Shown: positions 25,402 to 38,040, numbered from the stretch's first letter. The stretch is 64,000 nt of DNA from an uncultured Bacteroidia bacterium (GCA_902774365.1 CACYHX010000013.1:1-64000); one strand, 5' to 3'. Notes: generated from the sequence alone by a model not told the origin. Numbers and translations: made by a program.

Positions 25402-26508
25402 ATGGTCAAAATAGAGACAAAACTCCCCAATGAGAAAAAGCCGCGCAAAAGCGGCAAAAAGAAAAGCGACAGACGCGTGGGACTGGTGGCACTCTTGGTG
25501 CTGGGCATCCTGCTCGTCTTCGCCTTGGCATTCGGATATTGGCTTTACAAAACCGTGATGTCGCCCAACGTACGCACCACCGACGGAAAGGACGTTGAGC
25601 TCTTCATCCCCACAGGTTCCGATTACGAACAGGTGAAAGACATTTTGCAAGAGGCTAACTTCATCGTCAACGAGAAGAGCTTCAACTGGGTGGCGCAAAA
25701 GAAGGAACTGCCCACCAACGTACACCCCGGGCATTATGTGGTGAAAAACGGCATCAGCAACAACCAGCTGGTCAACATGCTGCGTGGCGGCTTGCAGACC
25801 CCTGTGAAGGTGAAGTTCAACAACATCCGTGACGTGAACCAACTGGCAGGCCGCATCGCTTCGCAAATTGAAGCCGACTCCGCCTCCATCGCAAACCTAC
25901 TGCACAAGCAAGACTATATCGAACAACTGGGATTCAACAGATACACCATCCCCGCCCTCTTCCTGCCCGACACCTACGAGTTTTACTGGAACACCGACGC
26001 CGAAGGTTTTGTCATCCGTATGTTCCAAGAATACAACAAATTCTGGACCGAGGAACGCAAGCAACAGGCCAATGCCAAAGGCCTGACACCCATACAAGTC
26101 AGCACCTTGGCTTCCATCGTCAACAAGGAAACCAACATGGCCGACGAGATGCCGCGCGTGGCAGGTGTTTACCTCAACCGCCTGAAAAGCAACTGGCTGC
26201 TACAAGCCGACCCCACCCTCATCTTCGCCTGGAACGACTATAGCATCCGCCGCGTGCTCGACCGCCACAAGGAAATCGAGTCGCCTTACAACACCTATAA
26301 ATATCTCGGCCTGCCGCCTGGACCCATCTGCATCCCTTCAATAGCAGCGGTAAAAGCCGTGCTGAACGCCGAAGATCATCATTATTTCTACTTCTGCGCC
26401 AAGGAGGACTTCTCGGGCTACCATAACTTCGCCAAGACCTTATCAGAGCATAACCGAAACGCAGTACGATACCAACAGGCATTGAGCCAAAGGGGAATAA
26501 TGAAATAA
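25402..26508 (+). CDS. mltG: Endolytic murein transglycosylase MltG
   Basis: A 368-residue inner-membrane enzyme that cuts nascent glycan strands and is thought to set strand length. A Lys/Arg-rich cytoplasmic head (1-28) precedes one transmembrane helix (about 31-53). The periplasmic part has a LysM-like region and the YceG catalytic domain: LASIVNKETN (the Glu of KET is the likely catalytic residue), VAGVYLNRL, LLQADPTLIFA and GLPPGPICIPS. Asn replaces Glu in the usual EKET sequence. The end HNFAKTLSEHNRNAVRYQ is typical. Confidence 0.95.
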   Translation: MVKIETKLPNEKKPRKSGKKKSDRRVGLVALLVLGILLVFALAFGYWLYKTVMSPNVRTTDGKDVELFIPTGSDYEQVKDILQEANFIVNEKSFNWVAQKKELPTNVHPGHYVVKNGISNNQLVNMLRGGLQTPVKVKFNNIRDVNQLAGRIASQIEADSASIANLLHKQDYIEQLGFNRYTIPALFLPDTYEFYWNTDAEGFVIRMFQEYNKFWTEERKQQANAKGLTPIQVSTLASIVNKETNMADEMPRVAGVYLNRLKSNWLLQADPTLIFAWNDYSIRRVLDRHKEIESPYNTYKYLGLPPGPICIPSIAAVKAVLNAEDHHYFYFCAKEDFSGYHNFAKTLSEHNRNAVRYQQALSQRGIMK

Positions 26509-26574
26509 TTGACAATTGATAATTAACAATTGACAATTACTGAAAACTGAACAACTGAATAACTGACAACTAAT
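26509..26574 (+). repeat. Short degenerate direct repeats in the phosphomutase leader
   Basis: Alternating TTGACAATTGATAATTAACAATTG-type and AACTGA-type units fill the whole gap and end in GACAACTAAT just before the ATG. Nearly the same tail precedes folA at 58317, and an ATTGATAATTGACAATT-type stretch precedes the permease gene at 56142. Confidence 0.7.
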
Positions 26575-27918
26575 ATGAAAGCCTTCAAAGCATACGACAT
26601 CCGTGGCGAATGGGGCACCGACCTCAACGAAGACATCGCCTACCGCATCGGCTACTTCCTGCCTGATGTGCTCGACACCGACACCTACCTCGTGGGACGC
26701 GACATGCGCCTCTCCTCACCCACCCTGTATGAAGCCCTCACCCGTGGCCTCACCGACCGTGGCAAAGACGTCGACTTCATCGGCCTCTCCACCACGCCGC
26801 TGGTCTATTGGACGACAGCGAAATACGGCTACGGCGCCTCCGTGCAAATCACGGCCTCGCATAACCCCAAGCACCACAACGGTCTCAAGATTTCGGCCAA
26901 GAACGCGCTCCCTGTGGGCTACGACACCGGCTTGATCCGTTTGGAAGCCTTGGTGGAAAGCGACAAAGCCACGACACCCTGCGCCAAGAAAGGCCAAATC
27001 CATGAAAGAAACGTCTATGCTGACTATCTTGCTTTCCAGAAACAGTTCGTCGGGCCGCACGACAACCTCAACATCGCCGTGGATTGCAGCAACGGCATGT
27101 CGTCGATCTTCGTCCATGAACTTATCGGCAAGGCGCATTATATCAACGACAACCTTGACGGCAACTTCCCCAACCACGAGCCTAACCCGCTCGAAGCCAA
27201 CGCCCAAGAGCAAATCAAGGCCCTGGTGAAACAAGAGAAATGCGACATCGGCCTGCTCTTCGACGGCGACGCCGACCGCATCACCTTCATCGACGAGAAG
27301 GGCCGTTTCATCAGCCCCGACCTCATCATCGCCTTCTTGGGCGACTATTTCATCGGCGAGCAGAAGCAACAAGGCATCGTCTTGCAAGACATCCGCAGCT
27401 CGCGTGCCATACAGGAATACCTCAACAAGTACCAAGCCAAGGTGGAGACTTGGCGCGTGGGTCGTGCCTACGCTGCCTTGAAGCTCCGCGAGTTGGACGG
27501 CTGCTACGGCGGCGAGTTGGCCGGACACTATTATTTCCGTGACTTCTACTACTCCGACTCCGCCCTGCTGGCCGCCTCCATCGTGTTGCGCCTCCTGGCC
27601 GAACGCAAGAAGGAAGGCAGAACCATGAGCCAGATTATCGACGAAATCACACCCTATTCCAATTCGGGCGAGATTAATTTCAAGATTGAGCGCAAACAGG
27701 AGGCCATGGATGCCGTCAAAGCGCACTTCATGGGCATTGAGAAGCCTGAGCGTTTCCTCGACTTCGACGGCTACCGCCTCGACTATCCCGACTGGTGGCT
27801 CAACATCAGACCTTCCAACACCGAGCCTTACCTTCGTTTCCTCTGCGAGGCCAAAAGCGAAGCCAAACTCAAGGAAATCATCGAGACAGTGAAAGGAATT
27901 GTTGCCCAACACAGCTAA
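26575..27918 (+). CDS. Phosphomannomutase/phosphoglucomutase
   Basis: A 447-residue alpha-D-phosphohexomutase interconverting hexose 1- and 6-phosphates for sugar-nucleotide synthesis. It has the phosphoserine loop TASHNP (Ser95), the metal loop DGDADR (Asp230, 232, 234), the sugar-binding GGELAGHYYF motif (Glu in GELAGH) and the phosphate-binding RPSNTEP near the C-terminus. Length is standard. Whether mannose or glucose is preferred cannot be read from these motifs. The leader is made of short direct repeats. Confidence 0.94.
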   Translation: MKAFKAYDIRGEWGTDLNEDIAYRIGYFLPDVLDTDTYLVGRDMRLSSPTLYEALTRGLTDRGKDVDFIGLSTTPLVYWTTAKYGYGASVQITASHNPKHHNGLKISAKNALPVGYDTGLIRLEALVESDKATTPCAKKGQIHERNVYADYLAFQKQFVGPHDNLNIAVDCSNGMSSIFVHELIGKAHYINDNLDGNFPNHEPNPLEANAQEQIKALVKQEKCDIGLLFDGDADRITFIDEKGRFISPDLIIAFLGDYFIGEQKQQGIVLQDIRSSRAIQEYLNKYQAKVETWRVGRAYAALKLRELDGCYGGELAGHYYFRDFYYSDSALLAASIVLRLLAERKKEGRTMSQIIDEITPYSNSGEINFKIERKQEAMDAVKAHFMGIEKPERFLDFDGYRLDYPDWWLNIRPSNTEPYLRFLCEAKSEAKLKEIIETVKGIVAQHS

Positions 27919-27924
27919 GTTTAC

Positions 27925-27932
27925 TATCTTTG
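27925..27932 (+). promoter_or_regulatory. -7 box TATCTTTG for the TPR lipoprotein gene
   Basis: Matches TAnnTTTG, 16 bases before the start at 27949 and immediately after the phosphomutase stop. Confidence 0.55.
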
Positions 27933-27948
27933 CAGAAAATTAGAAGCG

Positions 27949-28359
27949 ATGAAAAAACTGACGTTTTTATTTGCCATCTTAGCCATTTTCGCATTGACAA
28001 GCTGCGAAAACCCTTCAAAATCACGTATCTACACCGAGGAAGGCTCCAAATTGTTGTTGCGTTACAGCAAATATGAAGAAGCTGAAGAGGCGTTGACAAA
28101 AGCCATCAAATACGACAAACACAATTACGAGGCTTACTATTATCGCGGCTGCGCAAAGGCCAATGCCAAAAAGTATGAGGAAGCCATTGCCGATTTCGAG
28201 AAAGCCGTGGCCCTGAAGCCCGACTATGCCGATGCCTATTTCAACATGGGCAGAGTGTATTACATGATGCAGGATGAAGACAAGGCTTGCGAGTATTACA
28301 AGCTGGCAGACAAGTACGGTCGGCCCAACCTAGATGATTATCTGAAAAGGTGTAATTAG
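27949..28359 (+). CDS. Small TPR lipoprotein
   Basis: A 136-residue protein with a lipobox ending in Cys (ALTSC). Three tetratricopeptide units follow (about 35-130), with the family pattern Y..A...YD.A..DF.KA in ANAKKYEEAIADFEKAVALKPDYADAY split across the second and third. It probably mediates protein contacts at the envelope. Its stop overlaps the stop of the convergent gene at 28356 (TTAG). Confidence 0.8.
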   Translation: MKKLTFLFAILAIFALTSCENPSKSRIYTEEGSKLLLRYSKYEEAEEALTKAIKYDKHNYEAYYYRGCAKANAKKYEEAIADFEKAVALKPDYADAYFNMGRVYYMMQDEDKACEYYKLADKYGRPNLDDYLKRCN

Positions 28360-29036
28360 CGGATCTCCTGCTCGCCGTAGGCTTCTTCCAGGATGACGTC
28401 GCCGTCTTCGTTATAGGTCTTCCAGATGCCCGACTTCTCCCCCTTCGTGTATTGTCCTTCTTCTTTCAAGGCTTGGCTGGAGTAATAGGTCTTGGTGGGA
28501 CCATCTAGCAAACCGTTACGGTATTGACATTCCATAATCAAAACACCAGTGTCGGAGTATTTCTTGCACTGGCCTTGGGGCTTGCCATTGACGAATTGCG
28601 TCTCTTCGGCAAGCTTGCCATTATTCGGATTATAGAGCCTTGACCAGCCGTCCACCTTGCCGTCTTTGTTGTCTTCCACCATCAGGAGCTGTCCCGAGGT
28701 GGCGTCATAATACTTCCATTCGCCATCCTTTTTCTGGTTTACATAATAACCAGTGGCAATCACTCGGCCGTTCGGGGCATAGGTCTTGTTCAGGGCCTTC
28801 TCACCCGACTTGTCGAACTCGTTGGTGGCCTTCAGCTTGCCTTGTTCGTCATAATAGCGGAAGGTGCCCTTGCACTTGTCGTTCTTGAAGCTGCCTTCGT
28901 AGCGCAGCTGACCGTTGGCATAATAATCGCGCCAGTTGCCTTGGCGACGGCCTTTTCTGTCGGTTTTGTTGAAGTCCTGGGCCACGGCGGCCACTGCAAA
29001 TAACAGCGCAGCAAGGAGTAAGCAGTATCTTTTCAT
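28356..29036 (-). CDS. Exported MORN-repeat (YwqK-like) protein
   Basis: A 226-residue protein with a signal peptide (LLFAVAAVAQ). The body is made of repeated G.W..Y...G.L..E..Y..G units (GNWRDYYANGQLRYEG, GPTKTYYSSQALKEEGQY, GIWKTYNEDGDVI), the MORN_2/YwqK pattern. Some such proteins are annotated as antitoxins, but here the signal peptide and lack of a toxin gene argue for a structural or binding role. It overlaps the convergent TPR gene by four bases and is divergent from recR. Confidence 0.8.
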   Translation of the reverse strand: MKRYCLLLAALLFAVAAVAQDFNKTDRKGRRQGNWRDYYANGQLRYEGSFKNDKCKGTFRYYDEQGKLKATNEFDKSGEKALNKTYAPNGRVIATGYYVNQKKDGEWKYYDATSGQLLMVEDNKDGKVDGWSRLYNPNNGKLAEETQFVNGKPQGQCKKYSDTGVLIMECQYRNGLLDGPTKTYYSSQALKEEGQYTKGEKSGIWKTYNEDGDVILEEAYGEQEIR

Positions 29037-29058
29037 GATTTCTTCGGTTTTAACGGTG

Positions 29059-29066
29059 CAAATTTA
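29059..29066 (-). promoter_or_regulatory. -7 box TAAATTTG for the MORN-repeat gene
   Basis: Matches TAnnTTTG on the minus strand, 22 bases upstream of the start at 29036. Confidence 0.55.
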
Positions 29067-29077
29067 AGGAAATAACT

Positions 29078-29085
29078 TAATTTTG
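29078..29085 (+). promoter_or_regulatory. -7 box TAATTTTG for recR
   Basis: Matches TAnnTTTG and ends 13 bases before the recR ATG, so the leader is only a few bases long. Confidence 0.55.
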
Positions 29086-29098
29086 CAGCGATTATTGT

Positions 29099-29710
29099 AT
29101 GGCAGAATACTCATCCATATTGTTGGAAAACGCAGTAGAGGCGCTGTCGAAGTTGCCGGGCATCGGCAAGAAGACCGCCTTGAGGCTGGCATTGCACCTC
29201 CTCAACGAAGACACGCTTGAGACCGAACAACTTGCAGATTCCTTGTTGAAGATGAAGCACAACATCATGCTATGCGAGCGGTGCTACAACATCAGCGACA
29301 CCAAGGTTTGCTCCATCTGCGGTAACCCGCGCCGCGACGAGAACACACTCTGCGTGGTGGCTGACATGCGCGACGTGCTGGCCATCGAGCGGACGGCGTC
29401 GTACAACGGGCTTTATCATGTCTTGGGTGGCGTCATCAGCCCCATCGAAGGCATCGGACCCAACGATTTGAAGATTGCCCAGCTGGTGCAACGCACCCAG
29501 AAAGAAGACATCAAGGAAATCATCTTGGCCTTGCCTGCCACCATCGAGGGCGACACGACCAACTTCTACATCTTCAGGCAACTGAATGGTTTTGAAGGAA
29601 AGATTTCGGTGATTTCAAAGGGCATCGCCGTGGGCGACGCTTTGGAATATGTGGATGAGGTGACCTTGGGAAGGTCGATACAAAACAGGATCCCGTTTAA
29701 CCAGAAATGA
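29099..29710 (+). CDS. recR: Recombination protein RecR
   Basis: A 203-residue cytoplasmic protein of the RecFOR pathway, helping load RecA at gaps. It has an N-terminal helix-hairpin-helix ([20 protein letters not shown]), a four-cysteine zinc finger (CERCYN...CSICG), a Toprim domain ([42 protein letters not shown]) and a C-terminal tail. Length is normal. The very short leader suggests translation without a Shine-Dalgarno. Confidence 0.96.
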   Translation: MAEYSSILLENAVEALSKLPGIGKKTALRLALHLLNEDTLETEQLADSLLKMKHNIMLCERCYNISDTKVCSICGNPRRDENTLCVVADMRDVLAIERTASYNGLYHVLGGVISPIEGIGPNDLKIAQLVQRTQKEDIKEIILALPATIEGDTTNFYIFRQLNGFEGKISVISKGIAVGDALEYVDEVTLGRSIQNRIPFNQK

Positions 29711-29721
29711 ATCTGGATTTT

Positions 29722-29765
29722 GAGACGCGATGAAATCAAAGATTCGACGAAGTCAATCGCGTCTC
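29722..29765. repeat. Nested palindrome downstream of recR
   Basis: The arms GAGACGCGAT (29722-29731) and ATCGCGTCTC (29756-29765) enclose the bulged hairpin GATTCGACGAAGTCAATC (29741-29758), the third copy of the 18-base core; the core's last bases also belong to the right arm. The right arm continues into GCGTCTCTAC, the arm of the palindrome at 18925. Confidence 0.75.
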
Positions 29766-30034
29766 TACAGGGGGGCGTCGTCAAAAAGGTTCATTTCCGT
29801 TTTGGGCATTTCATCGAACAGGTCCAATTGGTTTTCGGTGAGGTACAACTCTTGCGGCACTTCGTATTCGTAGGCTGTGATGAAACGCTCTATGTTCTTC
29901 TTGATTAACTTGATGGGCGTGGTCTTGCGTGCCTTGCAGTAGTTGCGCAGTGAGCGGTATTGGCCCTTCGATAACTTGAAGGTAATCGCGTGATACTGAT
30001 AGCTGCGGCGCTTCCGTTTCTTGTTTTGTGCCAT
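29765..30034 (-). CDS. Small basic protein, possibly ribbon-helix-helix
   Basis: An 89-residue protein. It starts with a basic tract (KKRKRRS), then a strand-like HAITFKLS, two predicted helices (GQYRSLRNYCKARK and PIKLIKKNIERFITAY) and an acidic C-terminus (LFDEMPKTEMNLFDD). The strand-helix-helix layout suggests a ribbon-helix-helix DNA-binding fold, but no specific family is recognised. The start at 30034 is the first ATG giving this compact basic head. It is divergent from the PfkB gene, so it could regulate it (inference). Confidence 0.55.
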   Translation of the reverse strand: MAQNKKRKRRSYQYHAITFKLSKGQYRSLRNYCKARKTTPIKLIKKNIERFITAYEYEVPQELYLTENQLDLFDEMPKTEMNLFDDAPL

Positions 30035-30103
30035 AACACATTGATTTGATGGCACGAAATAACAAAAACAAAACGAGAAATCCAAATTCTCGCAAAAGTT
30101 TTC

Positions 30104-30111
30104 TACTTTTG
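30104..30111 (+). promoter_or_regulatory. -7 box TACTTTTG for the PfkB-family gene
   Basis: Matches TAnnTTTG, 20 bases upstream of the start at 30132. Confidence 0.6.
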
Positions 30112-30131
30112 TCCACCTTATTGAAGAGAAA

Positions 30132-31028
30132 ATGAACATCACCGTCATAGGCGAATCCAACATTGACATCGCCGTAAAGCCGCATGGCGAGCTGAACGCA
30201 AAGGGCTGCACGCCCAGCAGCATCGCCTTCCACCATGGTGGCGTGGCCCGTAACATCGCCCACAACCTGTGTTTGTTGGGCCATGAGGTACATCTGGCCA
30301 GTGTGTTTGGCGACGACAGCTTGGCCCTGAGCATGATGGAAGAATGTGAGCAGTTGGGCATCGACCTCTCGCTTTCCTCGCAATACGCAGACGCTAAGAG
30401 TCCCATCTTCCTCAGCTTCAACGACGAGGTGGGCAACATGCAGTCTGCCGTCTCCGACATCGCGCTCAATGGCTGCCTGGATTTGGAATGGCTTCGCGAC
30501 AGAATCGACGCCATCAACCGTTCCGACATGGTGATGGCCGACACCCTCCTCAGCATGGAGGCCCTCACCTTCCTCATCGACCACTGCTTGGTGCCGCTCT
30601 ATATCGACACGGTGTCGCCCAACCGGGCCTTGCTTCTAACGGAAGCCATGAAACGCTCGTGGAAGAAATCGATTTATGCCCTGAAATGTAACCTTGCAGA
30701 GGCACAGTCTATGACAGAAACCATCAACCCCGAAGACGCCGTCAAATTATTATGTGCCAAAGGCATCGAAGAAGTGTATCTCACCATGGGCGAAGACGGC
30801 GTTTGTTTTGGCTCCAAGAAGGGTTCCCGACGTTTTCCAGCCATTGAAGTGAAGGCCGTCAACGTGACAGGCTCGGGCGACGCGTTCTTTGCCGGCGTCA
30901 TCCACGCCCACGCCATAGGTATTAAAGGTGTTGCATCCGTCGGTTACGGTCTGAAAGCCGCCTGTCATAACGCAAAAAGCGAAGCGCCGGTCAACCCGAC
31001 ACTTCGCCTTTCGGTTTTCGATGAATGA
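30132..31028 (+). CDS. PfkB-family carbohydrate/nucleoside kinase (pseudouridine kinase-like)
   Basis: A 298-residue cytoplasmic kinase. The first signature is HHGGVARNIAHNLCLLG (about residues 35-51) and the second is NVTGSGDAFFAGV, containing the catalytic Asp and anion hole. The start ITVIGESNIDI and the way the first motif reads GGVARNIA resemble pseudouridine kinases, but no pseudouridine glycosidase gene is adjacent. Ribokinase-like or other sugar kinases remain possible. Confidence 0.8.
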   Translation: MNITVIGESNIDIAVKPHGELNAKGCTPSSIAFHHGGVARNIAHNLCLLGHEVHLASVFGDDSLALSMMEECEQLGIDLSLSSQYADAKSPIFLSFNDEVGNMQSAVSDIALNGCLDLEWLRDRIDAINRSDMVMADTLLSMEALTFLIDHCLVPLYIDTVSPNRALLLTEAMKRSWKKSIYALKCNLAEAQSMTETINPEDAVKLLCAKGIEEVYLTMGEDGVCFGSKKGSRRFPAIEVKAVNVTGSGDAFFAGVIHAHAIGIKGVASVGYGLKAACHNAKSEAPVNPTLRLSVFDE

Positions 31029-31034
31029 TTCAGA

Positions 31035-31814
31035 TTAGAAGCTGAAACCAATGCGAGCCATGATCATATAAGGATGCACGGTTCCAAAGGTATTGTAGTT
31101 TTCCTTTGTTGATGCACTAGTGCTGCCAGCGAGCTTGGTAACGATAGTCTCATCACCCTTGACTTGGGCCTTGCCCAAATCATAGAAGCTGCAACCAATC
31201 ACAAGATTCCTGGCCACCTCGATACCGATGCCAGCCTGATAGGCAAAGCTGAACCCCATATCGTATTTTTGTGTGGTAGTAACTTTGTTTTCGACACCTA
31301 ACAGACTACCTTGAGCTACACTTTCCATCTTGGTGAGGAAGTGCATGTCGCCACCTAAGCCAGCTTCAGCATAAATGCCGAAATTGGGGTTCACGTGATA
31401 GATGTAGTTCAAGCCCAACATGATAGGGACATTGATGTGCTTAGGAGTGGCGTTGTAGGTGAAGCTACCATCAACGAATGGTCCGTCATAGTGGTTTTCC
31501 TTTTCACGATAAGCGGCCTTCAGGTTAGCATTGGGACCGTTGTAGATGCCATCGGCTGAAAGCATCACACCAAGACCTTTGACACCAACGTTGAAATACC
31601 ACTTAAAGCCGACACTGAAGCCAATGCCTGCACCGGCATCATCGTCATCAAGGTCTAACGAAGTTAATGCAAAGTCATCAAAACCTTCAAATTCAGCATA
31701 ATCTTTCAGCGGGAAAGCACCACTGAGCAACATGGCGCCACGTGTTTGAGCCATGGCTTGGCCGCCCATAATCAGCATGACAGCCAAAGCGATAAGTTTA
31801 ATAGTTTTCTTCAT
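31035..31814 (-). CDS. Outer-membrane beta-barrel protein (OmpA-like N-domain/porin family)
   Basis: A 259-residue protein with a signal peptide (ALAVMLIMGGQAMAQ) and alternating strands throughout (GFSVGFKWYFNVG, NVPIMLGLNYIYHV, GIYAEAGLGGDMHF, IGIEVARNLVIGCSFYDLG), ending in the aromatic MIMARIGFSF as BamA-assembled barrels do. No peptidoglycan-binding domain is present. Its promoter box is at 31857. Function unknown. Confidence 0.82.
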   Translation of the reverse strand: MKKTIKLIALAVMLIMGGQAMAQTRGAMLLSGAFPLKDYAEFEGFDDFALTSLDLDDDDAGAGIGFSVGFKWYFNVGVKGLGVMLSADGIYNGPNANLKAAYREKENHYDGPFVDGSFTYNATPKHINVPIMLGLNYIYHVNPNFGIYAEAGLGGDMHFLTKMESVAQGSLLGVENKVTTTQKYDMGFSFAYQAGIGIEVARNLVIGCSFYDLGKAQVKGDETIVTKLAGSTSASTKENYNTFGTVHPYMIMARIGFSF

Positions 31815-31856
31815 TGTACTATAATTTAAAGTTAGATTATCCGTTTAAAAACGCGG

Positions 31857-31864
31857 CAAAATTA
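31857..31864 (-). promoter_or_regulatory. -7 box TAATTTTG for the barrel gene
   Basis: Matches TAnnTTTG on the minus strand, 42 bases before the start. It is close to the divergent box at 31877. Confidence 0.55.
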
Positions 31865-31876
31865 CAAATAATTTCG

Positions 31877-31884
31877 TATCTTTG
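31877..31884 (+). promoter_or_regulatory. -7 box TATCTTTG for the membrane gene and ligA
   Basis: Matches TAnnTTTG, 18 bases before the ATG at 31903. It probably also serves the coupled ligA. Confidence 0.6.
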
Positions 31885-31902
31885 CATTTTAAACTGATTC
31901 CC

Positions 31903-34682
<2,780 letters not shown>

Positions 34683-34692
34683 TAAAAAACAC

Positions 34693-34700
34693 TACCTTTG
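34693..34700 (+). promoter_or_regulatory. -7 box TACCTTTG for eno, with -33 TTG
   Basis: TACCTTTG matches TAnnTTTG, and a TTG at 34671-34673 lies 19 bases upstream, the usual -33/-7 spacing. The leader to the ATG at 34762 is A/T-rich. Confidence 0.65.
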
Positions 34701-34743
34701 CACTTCGGTTTTAAATCAAAAATTTTGAATTTTAAATCTTTAA

Positions 34744-36101
<1,358 letters not shown>

Positions 36102-36120
36102 TTCTAGGATTATGCAAACT

Positions 36121-36150
36121 AAAAAGCCGAGGTCAACGCCTCGGCTTTTT
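36121..36150. terminator. Bidirectional terminator between eno and the PatB gene
   Basis: Perfect 12-base stem AAAAAGCCGAGG / CCTCGGCTTTTT with a six-base loop. Confidence 0.9.
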
Positions 36151-36152
36151 GT

Positions 36153-37319
36153 TTATCCAAACACGGCCTTCAGCCGCTGCATCGCTTCTTCCACCGTCGC
36201 CCTCGGACAAGCCAGATTGATGCGGAAAAAGCCGCTGCCTGCCTCCTCGCCAAAGTCTTTGCCACGGTTGAAGCCAAGATTCGCCTCTTGCGTCATCTTG
36301 TGCCATAACTCCTCTTCTGAAAGGCCATAGCCGTTGTAGTCGAGCCACATCATATAGGTGGCCTGCGGCTTGTGGAACCTCACCTTGGGCAGGTTCGTCG
36401 TCAGGAAGTCGGCGACATAGTCGATGTTGCCTTGCACATAGTCAAGAAGTTGTGCAAGCCATTCGTCGCCTTGGTTCATAGCAGTTTGGGTAGCCACCTT
36501 GCCAAAGATGTTGCCGAGGTGCGCTTCCATGTCTTCGACATAGGCCACGTAGGTCTTGCGTAGATATTCGTTGGGGATGATGGCCGTCGAGGTGGCCAAG
36601 CCTGCCAAGTTGAAGGTCTTGGATGCCGCGTGGAAAGTGATGCAGTTCATGGCATACTGATGTCCCAAGGTGGCAAAGGGCGTGTGCTTGTAGCCTGGCA
36701 GCACCAAGTCGCAGTGGATTTCATCGGAGATGACCAACACATTGTTTTTCAAGCAGATTTCGCCCAAAAGCAACAACTCGTTTCGCGTCCAGCAACGGCC
36801 TACAGGGTTGTGAGGATTACAGAGAATCAGCATCTTGGCGGTCTTGGCTTGTTCGGCCAGTTGGTCGAAGTTGATTTCGTAGCCCTCACCTCTATCCACC
36901 AAGGTGTTGTAGACCAGTTTCCGACCATGACTCGAAACGGCATGATGGAAAGGCGGATAGACGGGTGGCTGGATGATAACCTCGTCGCCGGGTTGGGTGA
37001 AAGCCAGCACTGCCATGTTGAAGCCACACACCACGCCTGGGGTATACGACATCCATTCTGTAGGAACTTCCCATTGATGTCGGCGTTTCAACCACCCAGC
37101 GATGGACTGGAAATAGGGTTCGTCTTTGAAATGATAGCCATATACGGGATGTTCGGCGCGTTCGATGACGGCATTTCGGACAAAGTCGGGGGTCTCGAAG
37201 TCCATGTCGGCCACCCACATCGGTAGCACATCGGCATTACCGAAGACCTGTTTCCTCAAATCATACTTAACACAGTTGGTATCAGCGCGGTTGATAATCT
37301 TGTCGAAATCGTATTTCAT
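36153..37319 (-). CDS. PatB/MalY-type aminotransferase (cystathionine beta-lyase)
   Basis: A 388-residue PLP enzyme of fold type I. The N-terminus (PMWVADMDFETPDFV, VYGYHF) is characteristic of the MalY/PatB group, which cleaves C-S bonds of cystathionine and related thioethers. The PLP lysine lies in FHAASKTFNLAGL, with NPHNPVGRCW and SDEIHCDL upstream of it as the usual cofactor-contact motifs. An alternative ATG two codons upstream (37325) exists; the chosen start gives the family's MKYDFD. It is convergent with eno. Confidence 0.9.
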   Translation of the reverse strand: MKYDFDKIINRADTNCVKYDLRKQVFGNADVLPMWVADMDFETPDFVRNAVIERAEHPVYGYHFKDEPYFQSIAGWLKRRHQWEVPTEWMSYTPGVVCGFNMAVLAFTQPGDEVIIQPPVYPPFHHAVSSHGRKLVYNTLVDRGEGYEINFDQLAEQAKTAKMLILCNPHNPVGRCWTRNELLLLGEICLKNNVLVISDEIHCDLVLPGYKHTPFATLGHQYAMNCITFHAASKTFNLAGLATSTAIIPNEYLRKTYVAYVEDMEAHLGNIFGKVATQTAMNQGDEWLAQLLDYVQGNIDYVADFLTTNLPKVRFHKPQATYMMWLDYNGYGLSEEELWHKMTQEANLGFNRGKDFGEEAGSGFFRINLACPRATVEEAMQRLKAVFG

Positions 37320-37427
37320 GGTCATTAGGTTTGATGCTGCAAAGTTGCGAAAAAATTCGCGGTATTATGGCATTGGTAAGGAAAAAAGATGTACTTTTGC
37401 CGCGTCAAAAGAGTTCTTTTACGTCTT

Positions 37428-37509
37428 GGGGGAGTCGCATAGTGGCAATTGCAACAGACTGTAAATCTGTCCGGGTATCCGTTCGGTGGTTCGAGTCCAC
37501 CCTCCCCCA
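37428..37509 (+). tRNA. tRNA-Tyr (GTA)
   Basis: 82 bases. The acceptor stem GGGGGAG / CTCCCCC, an anticodon stem ACAGA / TCTGT around loop CTGTAAA (anticodon GTA at 37461-37463), a long variable arm as expected for bacterial tRNA-Tyr, and a T arm with GGTTCGAGTCC. The CCA end is not encoded. Confidence 0.96.
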
Positions 37510-37655
37510 CACAAGCTAAGCGAAGTCGAGGCTTAGTTTTTTTATGTCCTAAAGTCGCCAAACATCAACAATTAAGAAATTTCACATTTTTCTTTCGCAT
37601 ATAATAAATTATTCTATATCTTGTGCATTAACAATTTCTATCTATTTCTATCTAT

Positions 37656-37982
37656 ATGAAAATTTTTGTCGCCAAACTAGCTTTCAAGACCACAACAGAA
37701 GATTTAAGAGCCTTATTCGAGCAATTCGGTACGGTGGAATCCTGTAAGGTCATCATGGATCACGAAACTGGACGCTCGAAATGTTATGGCTTCGTGGAGA
37801 TGCCTAACGATGCCGAGGCATACAAGGCCATAGTGGAGACGGATGAAACTGTCTTCATGGGTAACGAGCTGCAAGTCAAGAAGTCGCGCCCACAAGCCGC
37901 GGTAGCACCCAAGCCCGAAAAGCCCGTTAGACCTAAGCGTCCGCATCACCCCTACGTCCCCAAGACTGAAGAATTAAGTTGA
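37656..37982 (+). CDS. RRM-domain RNA-binding protein
   Basis: A 108-residue cytoplasmic protein with a single RNA-recognition motif covering about residues 2-78. RNP2 is IFVAKL (3-8) and RNP1 is KCYGFVEM (42-49). The C-terminal tail is Pro/Lys/Arg-rich (KPVRPKRPHHPYVPK). Single-RRM proteins of this kind are common in Bacteroidota and may act as global RNA binders or chaperones. The gene is flanked by two tRNA genes and has an A/T-rich leader without a Shine-Dalgarno. Confidence 0.93.
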   Translation: MKIFVAKLAFKTTTEDLRALFEQFGTVESCKVIMDHETGRSKCYGFVEMPNDAEAYKAIVETDETVFMGNELQVKKSRPQAAVAPKPEKPVRPKRPHHPYVPKTEELS

Positions 37983-38032
37983 CGATTTGCATTTTTTTGC
38001 ATAAAGTCGACCCACACTTTGAAAAAAAGCCG

Positions 38033-38040
38033 TATCTTTG
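38033..38040 (+). promoter_or_regulatory. -7 box TATCTTTG for tRNA-Arg
   Basis: Matches TAnnTTTG, 14 bases upstream of the mature tRNA 5' end. Confidence 0.65.

Noticed and set aside
26716..27912. A 398-codon open frame antisense to the phosphohexomutase gene
   Set aside because: It mirrors the codon pattern of the real gene on the other strand, has no motif of its own, and GC-rich third positions commonly create such shadows.
28356..29036. Toxin-antitoxin system based on the YwqK label
   Set aside because: The protein has a signal peptide and the neighbours are a TPR lipoprotein and recR; no toxin gene is seen.
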